Assembly: GCA_002633005.1 (NCBI GenBank)
Contig: NMRA01000521.1
Coordinates: forward strand, 69,446-133,445
DNA length: 64,000 bases
Source of the DNA: Phoronis australis
Taxonomy: Eukaryota; Phoronida; Phoronidae
Direction of reading: 5' to 3'
Shown piece by piece: positions 1-11,937 of the stretch (the first letter of the stretch is position 1; every line of letters begins with the position of its first letter). The notes beneath the pieces are model-generated. The model saw only the letters and a program-made list of their open reading frames with translations. It did not search any database and was not told where the DNA came from. A program made the translations under genes and the position numbers.

Positions 1-607
1 AAGAAGTTTAGGAATCAGTGGGCAAGAGAGAGTACCTAAATCGCCGATCTGTGCGCAGTGACAGAGTAGCTCGCTGAAATGCTTGTGCGGCAGTAAAATA
101 GTTCTGGTATTTAAACGGAGGGATCTACAACTCCTGTCTTCCACGAGAACCGGTGAAGAAGACCAAAATTGCTGCAAAACTCCTTAATCTTCTTTTTCCG
201 TAATTATTCATTATCATTATTAACAAAGTACTTATGAGAAAAAAAACGTAGTCATTTGCAACACATTAGGTACCTATGACCCGAGTCACTCACAGATACC
301 TAAAGTTGAAAATCAGTTGTCACTACAGCTAAATGGCAACGTTATTGCATTTGTAAAACGGAAATGGTCTATACCTCTAATCCTGGAAACTGATCAGACT
401 ACCCTAACCGAAACGAAAGCATGGAGTTTTCTATTATGTCTTGAGTTGTGATTTTGGAGTCTGAAGATGGTCTCCTTACATCCAGAAAGTCATTATCACC
501 ATCGATATGCCGAATCACTGAAAACAGAGGACTTTAAATTTTGTGCCTTTAAAATAATAATCTGACATGTGAGCTCTTGGGTGAAAAAGCTATTCGATGT
601 TACTCAC

Positions 608-832
608 GTTTGGGTCAAGCTCTTCTGCACTCGGCATATACCAGAAGCTTCCTTCCAGTCCATCAACATTAGATATAAGTTTGTCGTCGGTGAAATTAGG
701 GTCACTCCCAGCAAGATTTCGTAAAACATCTTGAATAGCTGTGAGCGTATTGCAAAATGCAACAAAGTACACCCCCTCCTCTCTGGAAAGCCCAGTTTCA
801 GATATCCCGTAGGGCAGTGACTGACGATACAG
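608..832 (-). CDS. DyP paralogue exon F
   Basis: 225 bp, acceptor ATTTTAAG, donor GTGAGT. It encodes LYRQSLPYG through FWYMPSAEELDPN. Only two residues differ from exon 46293-46517, and the intron sequence just upstream is also alike. The next exon would lie below position 1. Confidence 0.9.
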
Positions 833-3800
833 CTTAAAATGTACAAAAGAATCGAACACGCATGATTATTCTCAGATACAAATTCAGCATTCGCTGAACG
901 TTACGACATATAATTTAGAAATAAGCAACTGTTACATAAGACTAACAAATTTAGTTGATTGCAGAAATACATGCTCCTGAGTTTTAAAGCGACATTCATG
1001 CACCATTTAATATAAACTTAGGGACAATTTATGTACATCAGATACTCGGTTATTATAAGACAGTTTGTGAAGCCACTTCATTCTTGTTGGTATTATGGGG
1101 GTTTTCATTATTTTATAGCTTGATTGAACCCGACGGGAAGATGTTTCTCAAATGATAGAATGCCTGGCAAAGTATTTACAGGTAGAGTAATCATATTGGT
1201 TGCGATGCCATCGAATGACAAAAATGAAAGATATCCTTTCTGTAACTTTTACACGAGATATATAGAAATGGTGTACCTTGTGGGCAACTTGTCCTTTCTC
1301 GTTTAAAACACGTGCTCTTTTAATGTGACTTCTTTCATCGTTCATCGGAATAATGCAGCCATTGACTTTTCGTCCAATCATGTCTTCCTTTTCATTCATT
1401 TGCATGTCATTGAGCAGACTCCATGAGAACTTAAACTTCTGGGTGAAGCAATAGGTACCTCCTAAAATAAAATATAGAAGAACAAGAGGTACAGTGCATG
1501 AGATAATGAAGCGGAAAGAAATTTAGGTTTGATGTATATGCAGCGTGAGGTTTATTGACAAAAACGTGGGCCAATGCTCTTGCTCGATTCCTCTGCACGA
1601 AGCCAAACTCATACGGATAACACATGTTAGTTAACCACCTGTGTGGTGAGCGGTGGCGTTTTGATGATTCTGTTCGTTACAAACAACCAAATTTTCAGTT
1701 ATCCTTTCAAATACTAATATTTTAAGGAAATGAAGAAATAGCTTGGTGAGTAGACACGTAACTTAACGTACTGCTCGCGGAGATAGTAGGACCTACTAGG
1801 GCATTAGCAGTACGGCGGTTGCTGTTTTGTCGCAAACCATTGTGAAAGCCAATGTCTCGTGGGTACAGCGTGACAGAAGAGACTGTTGTTGCACTTAATT
1901 AAAGAGATTGGGAACTTGCAACAAATACACGTGTGTGGAGGGAGTACGACGATTACCTACGTGCAGATAAGTTGCCAAGATTTCCAAGCACAAAGCGGCC
2001 CTCTTGGTTATTTACAGGCGAAATGGTGCGATCATAGTCAATTAGGGGTCAACATGTATTATTTTAACAATGTAGGCAAAAATATTATCGAATTGCTTTG
2101 AATTTTGTCAACAATAACAAACAAGTGTAACTTAACTGAAGCCAACGAATTCAAGACACAGAGAAAATATCAGTACCAAAGCTACACTAGGTTATGCCTA
2201 CACGAGCATAGGTGTGCAGTGCCGTAACTGAATTCGTGAAAATCATCACAAAGCAATAATGATGGAATAAAATGACTTACCCAGGGCTCCATTTCGACCG
2301 GCTTGCGTTTGTGGTCCTGTAAGGATGTACCGCTCCAAAGACTCTACATCAAACGTGTTTTCCAAGCCATCTTGAAATCTTCCTTCAATAACTCGTGAAT
2401 TCTTTGCCACTGAGGGTAAGACCTGTTGACAGAAGGCAACCGATGTTGTTTACGTTATTATGGCAGAGTTCAGTGCAATTCTAGCATTTATTGCATACAA
2501 TGGGTCAATAACAGTGTCTCAGTGTGCGATGCGACCTCAACTGGCTGGCTGGTGTGCAAGTAAGTTGAGCAGGTGAGAAAATAAGAACACAATTTAATAA
2601 GCTAATCTTTACTTTACACGCCTTGACCTGAGCAGTCTATTTTTTACTTGCAACAGGCAGCTGAGCTGTTAACTCCCAAAACACTGGGCCTTTGAGTGGT
2701 GAGGTTTCCGTAGGCCAAGTTCCTTCTGAATAAAAGACATCTGTGTTTCGAAGTATACTAGGGAGGGGATTTAAGCTATCCCAGCAAAACTGCGGCCACT
2801 GACGAGTGAGACCTGGGGTGTTTTCACTCCAAAAGCAATACATTTGGCCGTAAGCCACACAGGCATGGCTGAATAGATAGTCATAAACGCGTGACAGTAT
2901 TTTAAGCTTGCTTTATTCGAGAAAAAGGCTGTGTAACTTTAATCCGTTGCAATGCATTCCTTATTTATCTCAAGCCCAATTTCCTTAACCTTTAACTGAA
3001 TTTCAGTAAATGATTGGTAATTGATATATAGTTGAAGAGAAAGAGGTTTCCATACATTGGCCAGGTGGCGCCTCTGGTGGCTACCCAGACAGATTGTTTG
3101 GTAGGTGAATATTCATAAAGCACTTTGCTCCGAGATATTAATTATTAGCTTACTTAATTTATCGAAACCAATATCTCTGTCCATTGTTTGAGTATTATCT
3201 AAATTCGATGAAACTACATTCGCTCTGGATCCGAACAGCATCAGTCCTACTGCGGGAATTTGTCATTAGGACCAGATTGGAAATGAACGGTAAGGTTTTC
3301 TAAAGTCAATGCTCCACTTCAAGGAAAAATGCCGTTCTCGTCTTTTCACGTTTGCTCTTAACAATAGGGCCATTGTCGTCGTAGCATGAGTGGTGTTGTT
3401 TTCCATCAAATGTGCGGAAATCTTGAGGATGTGCACGTATAACACAAGATTCATATATGGGCCCTGCAGAGAAGACAGGAAATCGTACAACAGAGCTTCC
3501 CTGCAGGTCTGTGGCAGCAAATACATGACAGAGTTGTTCAGTGGAAGATTAACAACCATGCTATGCAAAAAAGACGTTGCTCCGCAGCGTCACGTCAGCA
3601 AGATTTTTGAAACGACCATAACGATACGGGTATAACCTTACTTCATAGGAGATGAGCTTTCGTAGTTTTCCCAGGTATATATCGTGCATCTTTTTGGACA
3701 GTTTCTCGAGATCGTCATGGCTGTCGGACTTCAGATAGAAAAACACATCGGTGTTGCCGCCGTTCTTGAACTTGGTGGATCCATCGATTAAGTACGAGCT

Positions 3801-5376
3801 TTCCGGGCGCTGCTCCAAATTGTAGCCTTTGTTGGGAAACCTATCGGTAAAACCAAAACACATAAATACGTAAATATATCTCTCATTGCAATCTATCCAT
3901 TAAAAGATCGATGGATTTGATTGTTGTGATCGACAGGTCATAGCGATGTCTCCATGTTAACCGACATGTACCAACAATGCAATACATTGTGGATACAAAA
4001 CAACGAGTGAGTTACAATGTCTATTTTACCTGCATGTACATGTACATCTGGACAGACTATGGCTTAACTTTGCAAACTATTCGGCGAATAAAATATCAGG
4101 TTTTCCAACAGTCCTTAAGTTAAGCTACGTTGTATTCAAGACAAACTACAATGTTTTTAGATTCATTCGGAGCTGTGTTTGTTAAAATGTCTGACCTTGA
4201 CATAAGCCTAACGGTTATTAAAGCAGCGTTCTGGCATTCACATACATGTATCTGATCAGATAGCAAGATGACCTTCCTAGGTGAAAAGCTGAAGAAACTG
4301 TTTCAAATTGCCGCCTCAAGTGTCACCCAAAAACGCACTGTTGATACAACGTACTTTAGAACTGGAATGCACAACCTTACCATCCATCCCATAATTTAGG
4401 ATTGACCCCAACTAGAATTCTTGCCCTGGATTGGTCGGTGTCTAAACTTCTGCTATATTTCAACAGTTGCTGCATCTGCAAGTAAATATGTTAGGAAATC
4501 AAAACAAGACTCGTTGTTAGTGTAGTCAGATGAATATATCGAGACAAGGATGCAGTAAAGCTAAAACGAGTGAATTTACATGAAAAATATACAAACCAGC
4601 TTACATGTACATCTGTTCAAGATTTTGTCATTTGTTTCACTTTGAGCCAGTATTGTACTATCAATACTTTTGAGCAGCAAATCCCAATTAAAAATATAGT
4701 GTTATAAGCAAAACCTAGCAACAAAAATAACGTTTTGATACGTGTACATTTCTACGGAACAATGGCGACAGGTTGCATTGGAAATTACTGCGGTTGTCCA
4801 CTTGCGATTTAAAGCAAGGATAATTTAATTGTGTCCGATAAAACGTAATATATTAGTAAACTAGTTTTCCAGCTTCACACAATCTACTTCTGTTATCGTC
4901 CATTGTTATTCGGCAGCTCAAGTTCCGGGCATTCCGTGATATTTTGAGCTAAGATTTAGTTAAGACAGCAAAAGCATGCTCAGTCGTTGTCTTGCGAATT
5001 ACAACTAGCATATGCGTGTACATGTACATCTAAATTGTGACGTTTATAAAAAAATTCCTTGGACAGCTTTCGCTCAAAGCTTCAGTTCCTGAACTTATTG
5101 CATAACGTGGATGTTTGCGTTTGGCACAGCCGTTGCTGAAACACAACGGTACTCATCGACGAGGACGAATGTGTGCAAGCAAGGTGGAACACGTAATTGC
5201 ATAACAGTAGAACTTACAGAAGACAAGAAAAGCTTTCTAGAGTCGGTACTTGGGACAGCGTCTCCACGGAGGTCAACGGTGATGAACTTGCCGTAGGTGG
5301 GTTTATAAAAGAACAATCCAGGTTGACTCTTCGACATAGCATCCCCAGATTGAATCTTGCCATCTTGTTTACTGGC
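608..5376 (-). CDS. Second DyP-type peroxidase copy (paralogue of the fusion gene), cut by the window edge
   Basis: Six exons on the minus strand: 5218-5376, 4381-4475, 3642-3840, 2281-2422, 1277-1461 and 608-832. Their lengths (159, 95, 199, 142, 185, 225) and phases are identical to exons A-F of the plus-strand gene, and all are open with GT-AG sites. Key residues are kept: RFQDG, SHIKRA (His codon 1325-1327) and YRQSLPYG. Protein identity to the other copy ranges from about 72-77% (exons A, B) to 97% (exon F) by eye. Synonymous third-position differences suggest both copies are under constraint. Whether it continues into a GRE half cannot be seen, because the gene runs off at position 1. 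No first exon was found upstream of 5376. Confidence 0.85.
1277..1461 (-). CDS. DyP paralogue exon E (proximal haem His)
   Basis: 185 bp, acceptor ATTTTAG, donor GTACAC. It encodes GGTYCFTQKF, EKEDMIGRKVNGCIIP and NDERSHIKRARV, with the haem-ligand His at codon 1325-1327. Confidence 0.88.
2281..2422 (-). CDS. DyP paralogue exon D
   Basis: 142 bp, acceptor CAACAG, donor GTAAGT. It encodes VIEGRFQDGLENTFDVESL and LTGPQTQAGRNGAL. The catalytic Asp and the unusual Arg in the GxxDG position are both conserved with the other copy; 41 of 47 residues are shared. Confidence 0.87.
3642..3840 (-). CDS. DyP paralogue exon C
   Basis: 199 bp with donor GTAAGG. It encodes FPNKGYNLEQRPES and GGNTDVFFYLKSD. 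54 of 66 residues are shared with exon 43564-43762. Confidence 0.87.
4381..4475 (-). CDS. DyP paralogue exon B
   Basis: 95 bp with acceptor CTTGCAG and donor GTAAGG. It encodes a segment ending ILVGVNPKLWDGW. Length and phase are identical to exon 43082-43176, and 23 of 32 residues are shared. Confidence 0.85.
5218..5376 (-). CDS. DyP paralogue exon A
   Basis: Acceptor CTCACAG before 5376, donor GTAAGT at 5217. 53 codons in phase 0, containing MSKSQPGLFFYKPTYGKF and VDLRGDAVP exactly as in exon 42067-42225. The residues before the Met differ (K/E, S/P, D/E), a coding-like pattern that points to an upstream start exon not located here. Confidence 0.85.
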
Positions 5377-6691
5377 CTGTGAGACAAGCAATCGTTGCTT
5401 AAAATAACATTAAGAAGTCTATCTGAAATTTTACAAAAGCGTAGAAATAACAGGAGACCTATATGTAGGTATTATATTTCAAATCCCGATAACAAATAAT
5501 CTCTTTTCCTTGCCCCGACACCATAACAATCCCAACCCCACTAAATGTTACCGTAGACCGTACATGGTATAACGGAATTCAGTTTTGTTTATCAATGTGA
5601 ACGTTCGTAGCTGAGACCATACATTTACATGTAAGTGGCAATGGTGAACTTGCCTTGTAAGTAGAGTCCGTGACTATGGCCCCGAGCTAATCACATATAT
5701 CGCTCGCTCACGTGTTCTCTGCTCCCAAACGTCGACATTTTTCGAGAACTCTCAATCATGCGGGATGGGGGCATAGCCGCCACTTACATACATGTATGGG
5801 TCAGTGCTGCGCCACCCATGTATATGGGAGGCCCGCACCCCATAGGGCTGGGGCGATATAACCCCCTGAGTTATTTCAGTGCTGCGCCGCCCACTCAATA
5901 ACAGTCCAAAAATCAAAAGCAGTTGTTGCTTGAGTTTTGTCTTTGAGCTCAAAAGTATACATTTATTGTATTTGACCGAGATCACTATATAATAAGCGTC
6001 TTGTTCATTTTAAATAACTTTTAATACTCCCTGTCAGTAGTCAGCTTGTTGGCCTCCAACCAGAATTACACATACATGCACGTGTAATCTACGATCTATA
6101 ACGACTAGTTTTGCGATTTTTCGTGCGTTGTTTCACGCACTAGGGATGTCAGTAGGGAATACGCAACTGACCACACAACTCATCTGGACTACTGAATCTA
6201 ATGGGATGTTTAGCTTTGTCCTTTGTTTATTGTTCGAACGGCGATAGAATTCTACCACGAGGCAGCCTCATCGGTAAAAAGGAAACAAATATTTGCTTAC
6301 CGTTTGGAAAAATAAAGTTATATTAAAAGCCGCATGGTCGATTTCCCCTACTTACTCCATACTGAAAGAAAATCGGGTATACAGTACTTACTCAGTCAGA
6401 AACTTCATGCTTTTCAAAGCCCAGAGGCTTTTGAACACTGAGTTCGGCGAAAATGGTCTTAGGAAACAGTTTGTAGGCCTACATGTATATTTAGTGTTGT
6501 GAGGATAAAAAAGCGTGTTTCCCTTCATTCAGGTTATAGACGGGACAATCTGACTGGAACGAAATGCAAGTTATCTATATCCGCGAACCCTTTGAACATT
6601 CTTGTGCGAACAGAATTAACATTAAGCTGCCAAACAAACGTGATTTGGCAACATGACTTTCCTAAAGAAATTACAAACAAGAGCAACGCGG
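5377..6691. other. Non-coding spacer upstream of the minus-strand DyP gene
   Basis: AT-rich sequence with a GC-rich patch at 5755-5900 containing the repeated phrase CAGTGCTGCGCC. I looked for a minus-strand first exon (ATG, short frame, GT donor) and found none that was convincing. Confidence 0.4.
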
Positions 6692-7080
6692 AGCGTTGAA
6701 ATGCGCCCACAATTGCACCGCATACGGTATCCTTCTAGGGTTGTTTATTGGTACCATAAAGTGGCCAGTAGAGGGCATACTTTGCAAAATGGAAAGGCAT
6801 GGTCCTTGTCTCCTCAATAGGCTAGGGGCAAAATGTGAGTAATCTTCATAATACAAGCACATCCTATACACCAGTTGCTTAAAGCACCACAGAAACATAG
6901 AATTAAAAACAAATTTACCAACATACGAGATTAGCACAGCATTAGAATGCCAGAAACAAATTTCTACTTGGAACTTTTCCTTCACAGTCACGAAGTAACA
7001 CAAAGTATACACCTGAAGACCTATGAAAATACAGAGGTCAATGTAAAATACTAAAATTGCCACTAGAGGCAAATACTAAA

Positions 7081-8500
7081 ATTGCCACTAGAGGCATACC
7101 GGTAATCAGAATCATCCTAAAGTCGTCATCGTCCGTTGTCAACATCACATAAATACACTTGCTAAATTTAGTAAAGATCCTGCAAACGGTTTGGGAGATA
7201 CAGCCATGGGCGCAAAAAAACAAAACTGCCACTAGGAGGCGCCACAGTAGTCCAAATCGTCTGAAAATCATTGTCAGCTGTCTTCCTTATAGTAAGCACA
7301 TACACGCCAATTTTCACAATCATCCTTTGAGCGGTTTGGTTGATAGAGGGGTGGACGCAAAAATACAGACTCGAAAACAGTAAAAATGGCCACTAGGTGG
7401 CGCAAACTACGTCGAATCCATCTGAAAACAGTAGGATAGCGTCATCTCACTAATAGGTGCCTACATACCAAATTTCATGAAAATCCGTTCAATACTTTTG
7501 AAGATACAAAGGTAAGCGTAAAAAACTAAAATTGCCACTAGGGGGCACACCGGTAGTCGGATCCGACCAAAAGTCGTCATCTTCCGTTGTTAACATCATA
7601 TAAATATACTTACACAATTTGTAAAGATCCTGCGAACGGTTTAGGAGATACAGCCATAGGCGCAAAAAAACAAAACTGCCACTAGGAGGCGCCACAGTAG
7701 TCGAAATCGTCGGAAAATCATCGTCAACCATCCTCTACATAGTAAGCATATACATGCCAATTTTCACAATCATCCTTTGAGCGGTTTGGTTGATAGAGGG
7801 GTGGACGCACAAAAACAGACTCGAAAACACTAAAAATGGCCACTAGGTGGCGCAAACTATGTCGAATCCATCTGAAAACGGGAGGATAGCGTCATCTCAC
7901 TAATAGGTGCCTACATACCAAATTTCATGAAAATCCAATAAGGACTTGTGAAGATACAAAGGTAAGCGTAAAAAAATTAAAATTGCCACTAGGGGGCACA
8001 CCGGTAGTCGGATCCGTCCAAAAGTCGTCATCTTCCGTTGTTAACATGATATAAATATACTTACACAGTTTCGTAAAGATCCTGCGAACGGTTTAGGAGA
8101 TACAGCCATAGGCGCAAAAAAAACAAAACTGCCACTAGGAGGCGCCACAGTAGTCGAAATCGTCGGAAAATCATCGTCAACCGTCCTCTACATAGTAAGC
8201 ACATACATGCCAATTTTCACAATCATCCTTTGAGCGGTTTGGTTGATAGAGGGGTGGAAGCACAAAAACAGACTCGAAAACAGTAAAAATGGCCACTAGG
8301 TGGCGCAAACTATGTCGAATCCATCCGAAAACGGCAGGATAGCGTCATCTCACTACTAGGTGCCTACATACCAAATTTCATGAAAATCCGTTCAGGACTT
8401 TTGAAGATACAAAGGTAAGCGTAAAAAACTAAAATTGCCACTAGGGGGCACACCGGTAGTCGGATCCGTCCGAAAGTTTGCACATGCCGTCCCATTCATA
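7081..8500. repeat. Tandem array, about 451-bp unit, 3.2 copies, with CTCF-core-like motifs
   Basis: Landmarks repeat at constant distance: CCACTAGGGGGC at 7535, 7986, 8438; CCACTAGGAGGC at 7229, 7679, 8132; CCACTAGGTGGC at 7390, 7840, 8293 (spacing 450-453). Each unit carries three such 12-mers on the same strand. They fit the CTCF consensus CCASYAGRKGGC fully or with one mismatch. A further exact match, CCAGTAGAGGGC, is at 6765-6776. Confidence 0.85.
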
Positions 8501-8560
8501 AATGGAACATATGTGCCAAATTTCATGAACGTATGTCAAAGGGTTTTGGAGATAGAGCCG

Positions 8561-8624
8561 CGGACGCCGGACGCCAGACGCCGGACGCCGGACGCCGGAC
8601 GGACGGACGGACGGACGGACGGAC
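8561..8624. repeat. GGACGCC / GGAC simple repeat
   Basis: GGACGCC-type heptamers pass into GGAC tetramers inside the right part of the inverted-repeat element. Open frames here are products of the repeat. Confidence 0.9.
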
Positions 8625-8678
8625 AGAGATGACGGCATAATGCGTCCACATATAAATATGTGGGCGCATAAAAACGCT

Positions 8679-10338
8679 GGAAAATGCCACTGTACGGATT
8701 GAAATCATAAATAATGAAAAATTCTGAGCCTGATTAGTCACGAAGTTCACAAAGACATTTTGTGAACACAGATTCTAAGGCAAGCTATTTGCAATGGCAC
8801 CACTAGGCCGACTGCTTATTGTATTGCAATAATATCATACACAGGTACCTTGTGCCATGGTTCAAAAATTATTTTTCCAATGTTAAATATGCTATGCCTC
8901 ATAGAAACCGTGGGATATTTTAATTTGTAGCAAGCGCCACCTTGTGACTTCAGCGAGAATTGTGTGTACAAGGTTAATCAGGTAAAGAAACAAGTTGTAA
9001 ATAAAATGCGGTTCTAAAGATAACACCACAACTGGTGCACTTTAGAAATATGCGTGAACACACACCCTAGTAATTCTAAATATTATGGAATGGATATTTG
9101 ATAGTGAAATGAACAAGTAATAACAACTGTGCCTTGTTGTACAGATTAACGATGGCATATTACTATACTTATTCCCGAGGTTGCAATGGTAAACGGTTCT
9201 CGGATGGTTCCTGGCACACCGAAAGACCCAGGGTTGTTTGTAAACTAGTACTTCATTTGCATATTCACAATTTAATGAGACATAACATTTTTAATTATTC
9301 GCTGCGGGCTTACAGCTCATCGAGCACCTGCATAAGACCAATGAAATAAATAGCTGCTATTTATCTCATTGCATAAGATAGCGTGACCACGTGCATCGCT
9401 TGTAATATAAGTACATAGTACGCACCACCTACGGTCGACCAGGCGAATCTGCACAAGAAGTTCTGAATTAAGGCTATGCAGGTCTCTATACAAATGTTCA
9501 ATTTTGGGCAAGTTCGGAACACCGAATAAAATATAGCCAACCGGAGTCACAATCAACTTTCCGATACGAAGTTTCATAGACGTTTATCTAAAACAATGAC
9601 AGGAAATCGACTTCAAAATGTTACGCTTTTCTATCAATCAAAAATAAGACATACATGTATTTGTTCTTCATGACAGAATGAAAGTTACAGAAAACGACAG
9701 TTTGGAGAACAATGGCATTGTTTTGATTTTATCTGGAAGATGTATTCCATACGAAATGTGGTAATGCTATTGGTTTTATACTGTCGTTTTGGTATAAATG
9801 TACCTTTCTTGTTTGCTAGATTTTCCCCTAAGTAAGGTCACGTGACCTATTCAGTGGGGCATTTGAGTCAAAAATCAAATTTTACGTAATCTTTATTTTC
9901 AAAAATATGTGCTTTTGTTGAATTAACTTCTATCTATTCTTCTACGGATGTGGACTGATCTCTGGCATGTTCTTTCACAGATCCTTTACGGGATTACACA
10001 CGACATTAGGAAATCCCTGGAGTGTTTTTAATGTTTTTGCAACGACAGAGGGCGCACTTGATGGTTAATCAAGTCCGTGAGAGAGTGCAAGGACGAAACG
10101 GCTGTACACCTATCATATCAGGGTACAGTCTTTAGTTCCAAAAGGATAATCACTTAATATTTTGATCATCTAAATTGAATCTAGCAATTTCTTCGACCTC
10201 ACCAGAAATAATCTTTACAAATAAAGCGTAAAACTACCTTGCGAACAGTTTGAATTCTGTCTCAGTGGTCGACAGCCATTAGTCTGTTTTTCACGTTCTT
10301 TGTCACTTTTATGTAGCCCTTAAACAAGTGCAGGCGTG
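8679..10338. other. Non-coding spacer
   Basis: AT-rich sequence with no supportable exon, RNA gene or structured repeat by eye. Confidence 0.35.
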
Positions 10339-10480
10339 CGTTCAGTAACGCTAGGACCTACGCTAGGACCTAGCTAAAATCTAGTCACGTGTTCTCACTA
10401 GTATAATACACGGCCATACATGTATCTCACCTAATCTCACGAAGTCTTGCTTTTTAGCGAGGTCCTAGCGTTATTGAACG
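10339..10480. mobile_element. MITE-like element, 142 bp
   Basis: CGTTCAGTAACGCTAGGACC at 10339-10358 is inverted at 10461-10480 (GGTCCTAGCGTTATTGAACG), 19 of 20 matching. The interior has a second CGCTAGGACCTA. No target-site duplication is clear. Confidence 0.7.
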
Positions 10481-11060
10481 GGAAGCAGGACTCGCTTGAC
10501 TTGTAACGAGAGCTTGCTATATACTAGTACACGCTTGCACCATGCCGCTCACACTGTTGGAGAATACTCTACTCTTATTCTACACAAGTGTAGCTACATC
10601 TCTTCAAAACTGTAATAAAATTGCACCAGTACAACAACCTTAACGAATAATCGCAATGGAAGCTCAATCGACAAAAAATCAAATTGTTACAGGTATACGG
10701 TACTTGGTGCTTCACTTGGTAATTGTGTAGTAAGATTCGGGGTTAGAATTATGGTTACGCAACATCTAAGCCTAGACCTATGATTATGCAAGATTCGGGC
10801 TTAGAATTATGATTATGCAAGAATCTGGTCTAACCCTTTTGAATGGTTATACACAGACATCGGAGGAAAGTTTGTACCTGTGGAGATGAACCTGTTTTTT
10901 TCAGAACAAACCGGGCGGGTGTGCATGTACATGTAGCTTCAGCTGCCGTCAGTACTTCTGTTACCCAGCCAAAAATCGTCCACTGGGACAACAGCTCGTA
11001 ACGACATCTATAGGTCTGAGATATCTGCCATGGTTGGGGAAATTAGCACACTTTAGTGAA

Positions 11061-11404
11061 CATGCGCGCACCCAGCCTAAAATATGGGGGGGGCTCGAAT
11101 TCTTCGCTATGCGGACCTTTTACTGAAAAAATTAACAAGGACTAAAAAAAACGGGGCCACTAGGTTCAAGCCTGGCAATCGTGCATCCGCGCAGAATTCC
11201 AGTGTACTTTGTGGACTTTTTTCTCGTAACTCGGACTTCTAATTGTTTCACTGAGGCGGACCTTTTTGCCCAATTCGCCAAATTGGGGGGGGGGGGGGNG
11301 GGGGGGGGGGGCTCCTTTGAGCCCCCATCGAGCCCCCCTTGGTGCGCCCATGGTGAATTAAAAATTGTATCTTTATAGACTACTTCAATGGCTAGGTGCA
11401 AACT
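11061..11404. repeat. Dispersed GCGCGCACC-ended repeat, copy 1, with unresolved poly-G
   Basis: Begins CATGCGCGCACCCAGCCT and ends near GGCTAGGTGCA. It contains a G run at 11285-11311 broken by an N at 11299, and the phrase GCGGACCTTTTTGCCCA found inverted in the copies at 16041 and 27841. The N marks an unread homopolymer, so length here is uncertain. Confidence 0.6.
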
Positions 11405-11770
11405 AAGGCTTGGCGATAAGTTCTATAAATTCGAACATCTGGTGTTTACTTTCGTGCAATAAAACGAGATACAACACGTACGCGGCCCAGACAGAAGTTG
11501 CATAATGAACAAAGGATCTGTTCTGGCCTCGGAAGAAAAAATGACTATATTGCTTATTGACGCCGTTTCTTAACGTTTACGACTTGCATACCAAATACAT
11601 TGCAGTAATTTCCAGTCCTTGATCTACAGTAATTATTGTAGTCTAGGCTCAAACAACCGTCACGGTGATCACTTTGGAGATGACAACTCCGTTGTGATTT
11701 CCATGAATAAGGCTATTAGTTCAGCTGCAGTGATACTGCAACACCGCTTCATTCCCTATGTCTTTAGGCG

Positions 11771-11932
11771 CAGGGACGGATCCAGTATTTTGAGTTGGGG
11801 GGAGGCCGGGGCAGGGCAGAGTTTTAGCCAAGATTTTGTCTGTGAGGCATTCGCACCCCCGAGCTGCCAAATGGAATCTGGAAGAATCTTAGGGGGGCAT
11901 GGCCCCTTTGACACCCTCTAAATCCGTCACTG
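11771..11932. mobile_element. MITE with CAGKGRCGGAT ends, copy 1 (162 bp)
   Basis: The left end CAGGGACGGAT and right end ATCCGTCACTG are inverted with one mismatch. They are flanked by the direct repeat AGGCG at 11766-11770 and 11933-11937, a likely 5-bp target-site duplication. The interior matches the copy at 14868. Confidence 0.75.
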
Positions 11933-11937
11933 AGGCG

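Larger units (their letters stand above)
6692..8678. mobile_element. Non-autonomous DNA element with 20-bp terminal inverted repeats
   Basis: AGCGTTGAAATGCGCCCACA at 6692-6711 is the inverted match (17 of 20) of TGTGGGCGCATAAAAACGCT at 8659-8678. A second inverted copy of the tip forms a hairpin at 8639-8669. The interior is a 451-bp tandem array and a GGAC-rich simple repeat, with no convincing coding sequence. I see no clear target-site duplication. Confidence 0.65.

Noticed and set aside
6671-7731. Minus-strand frames of 77-133 codons over the TIR element
   Set aside because: They recur with the 451-bp repeat unit and show no protein family signal.
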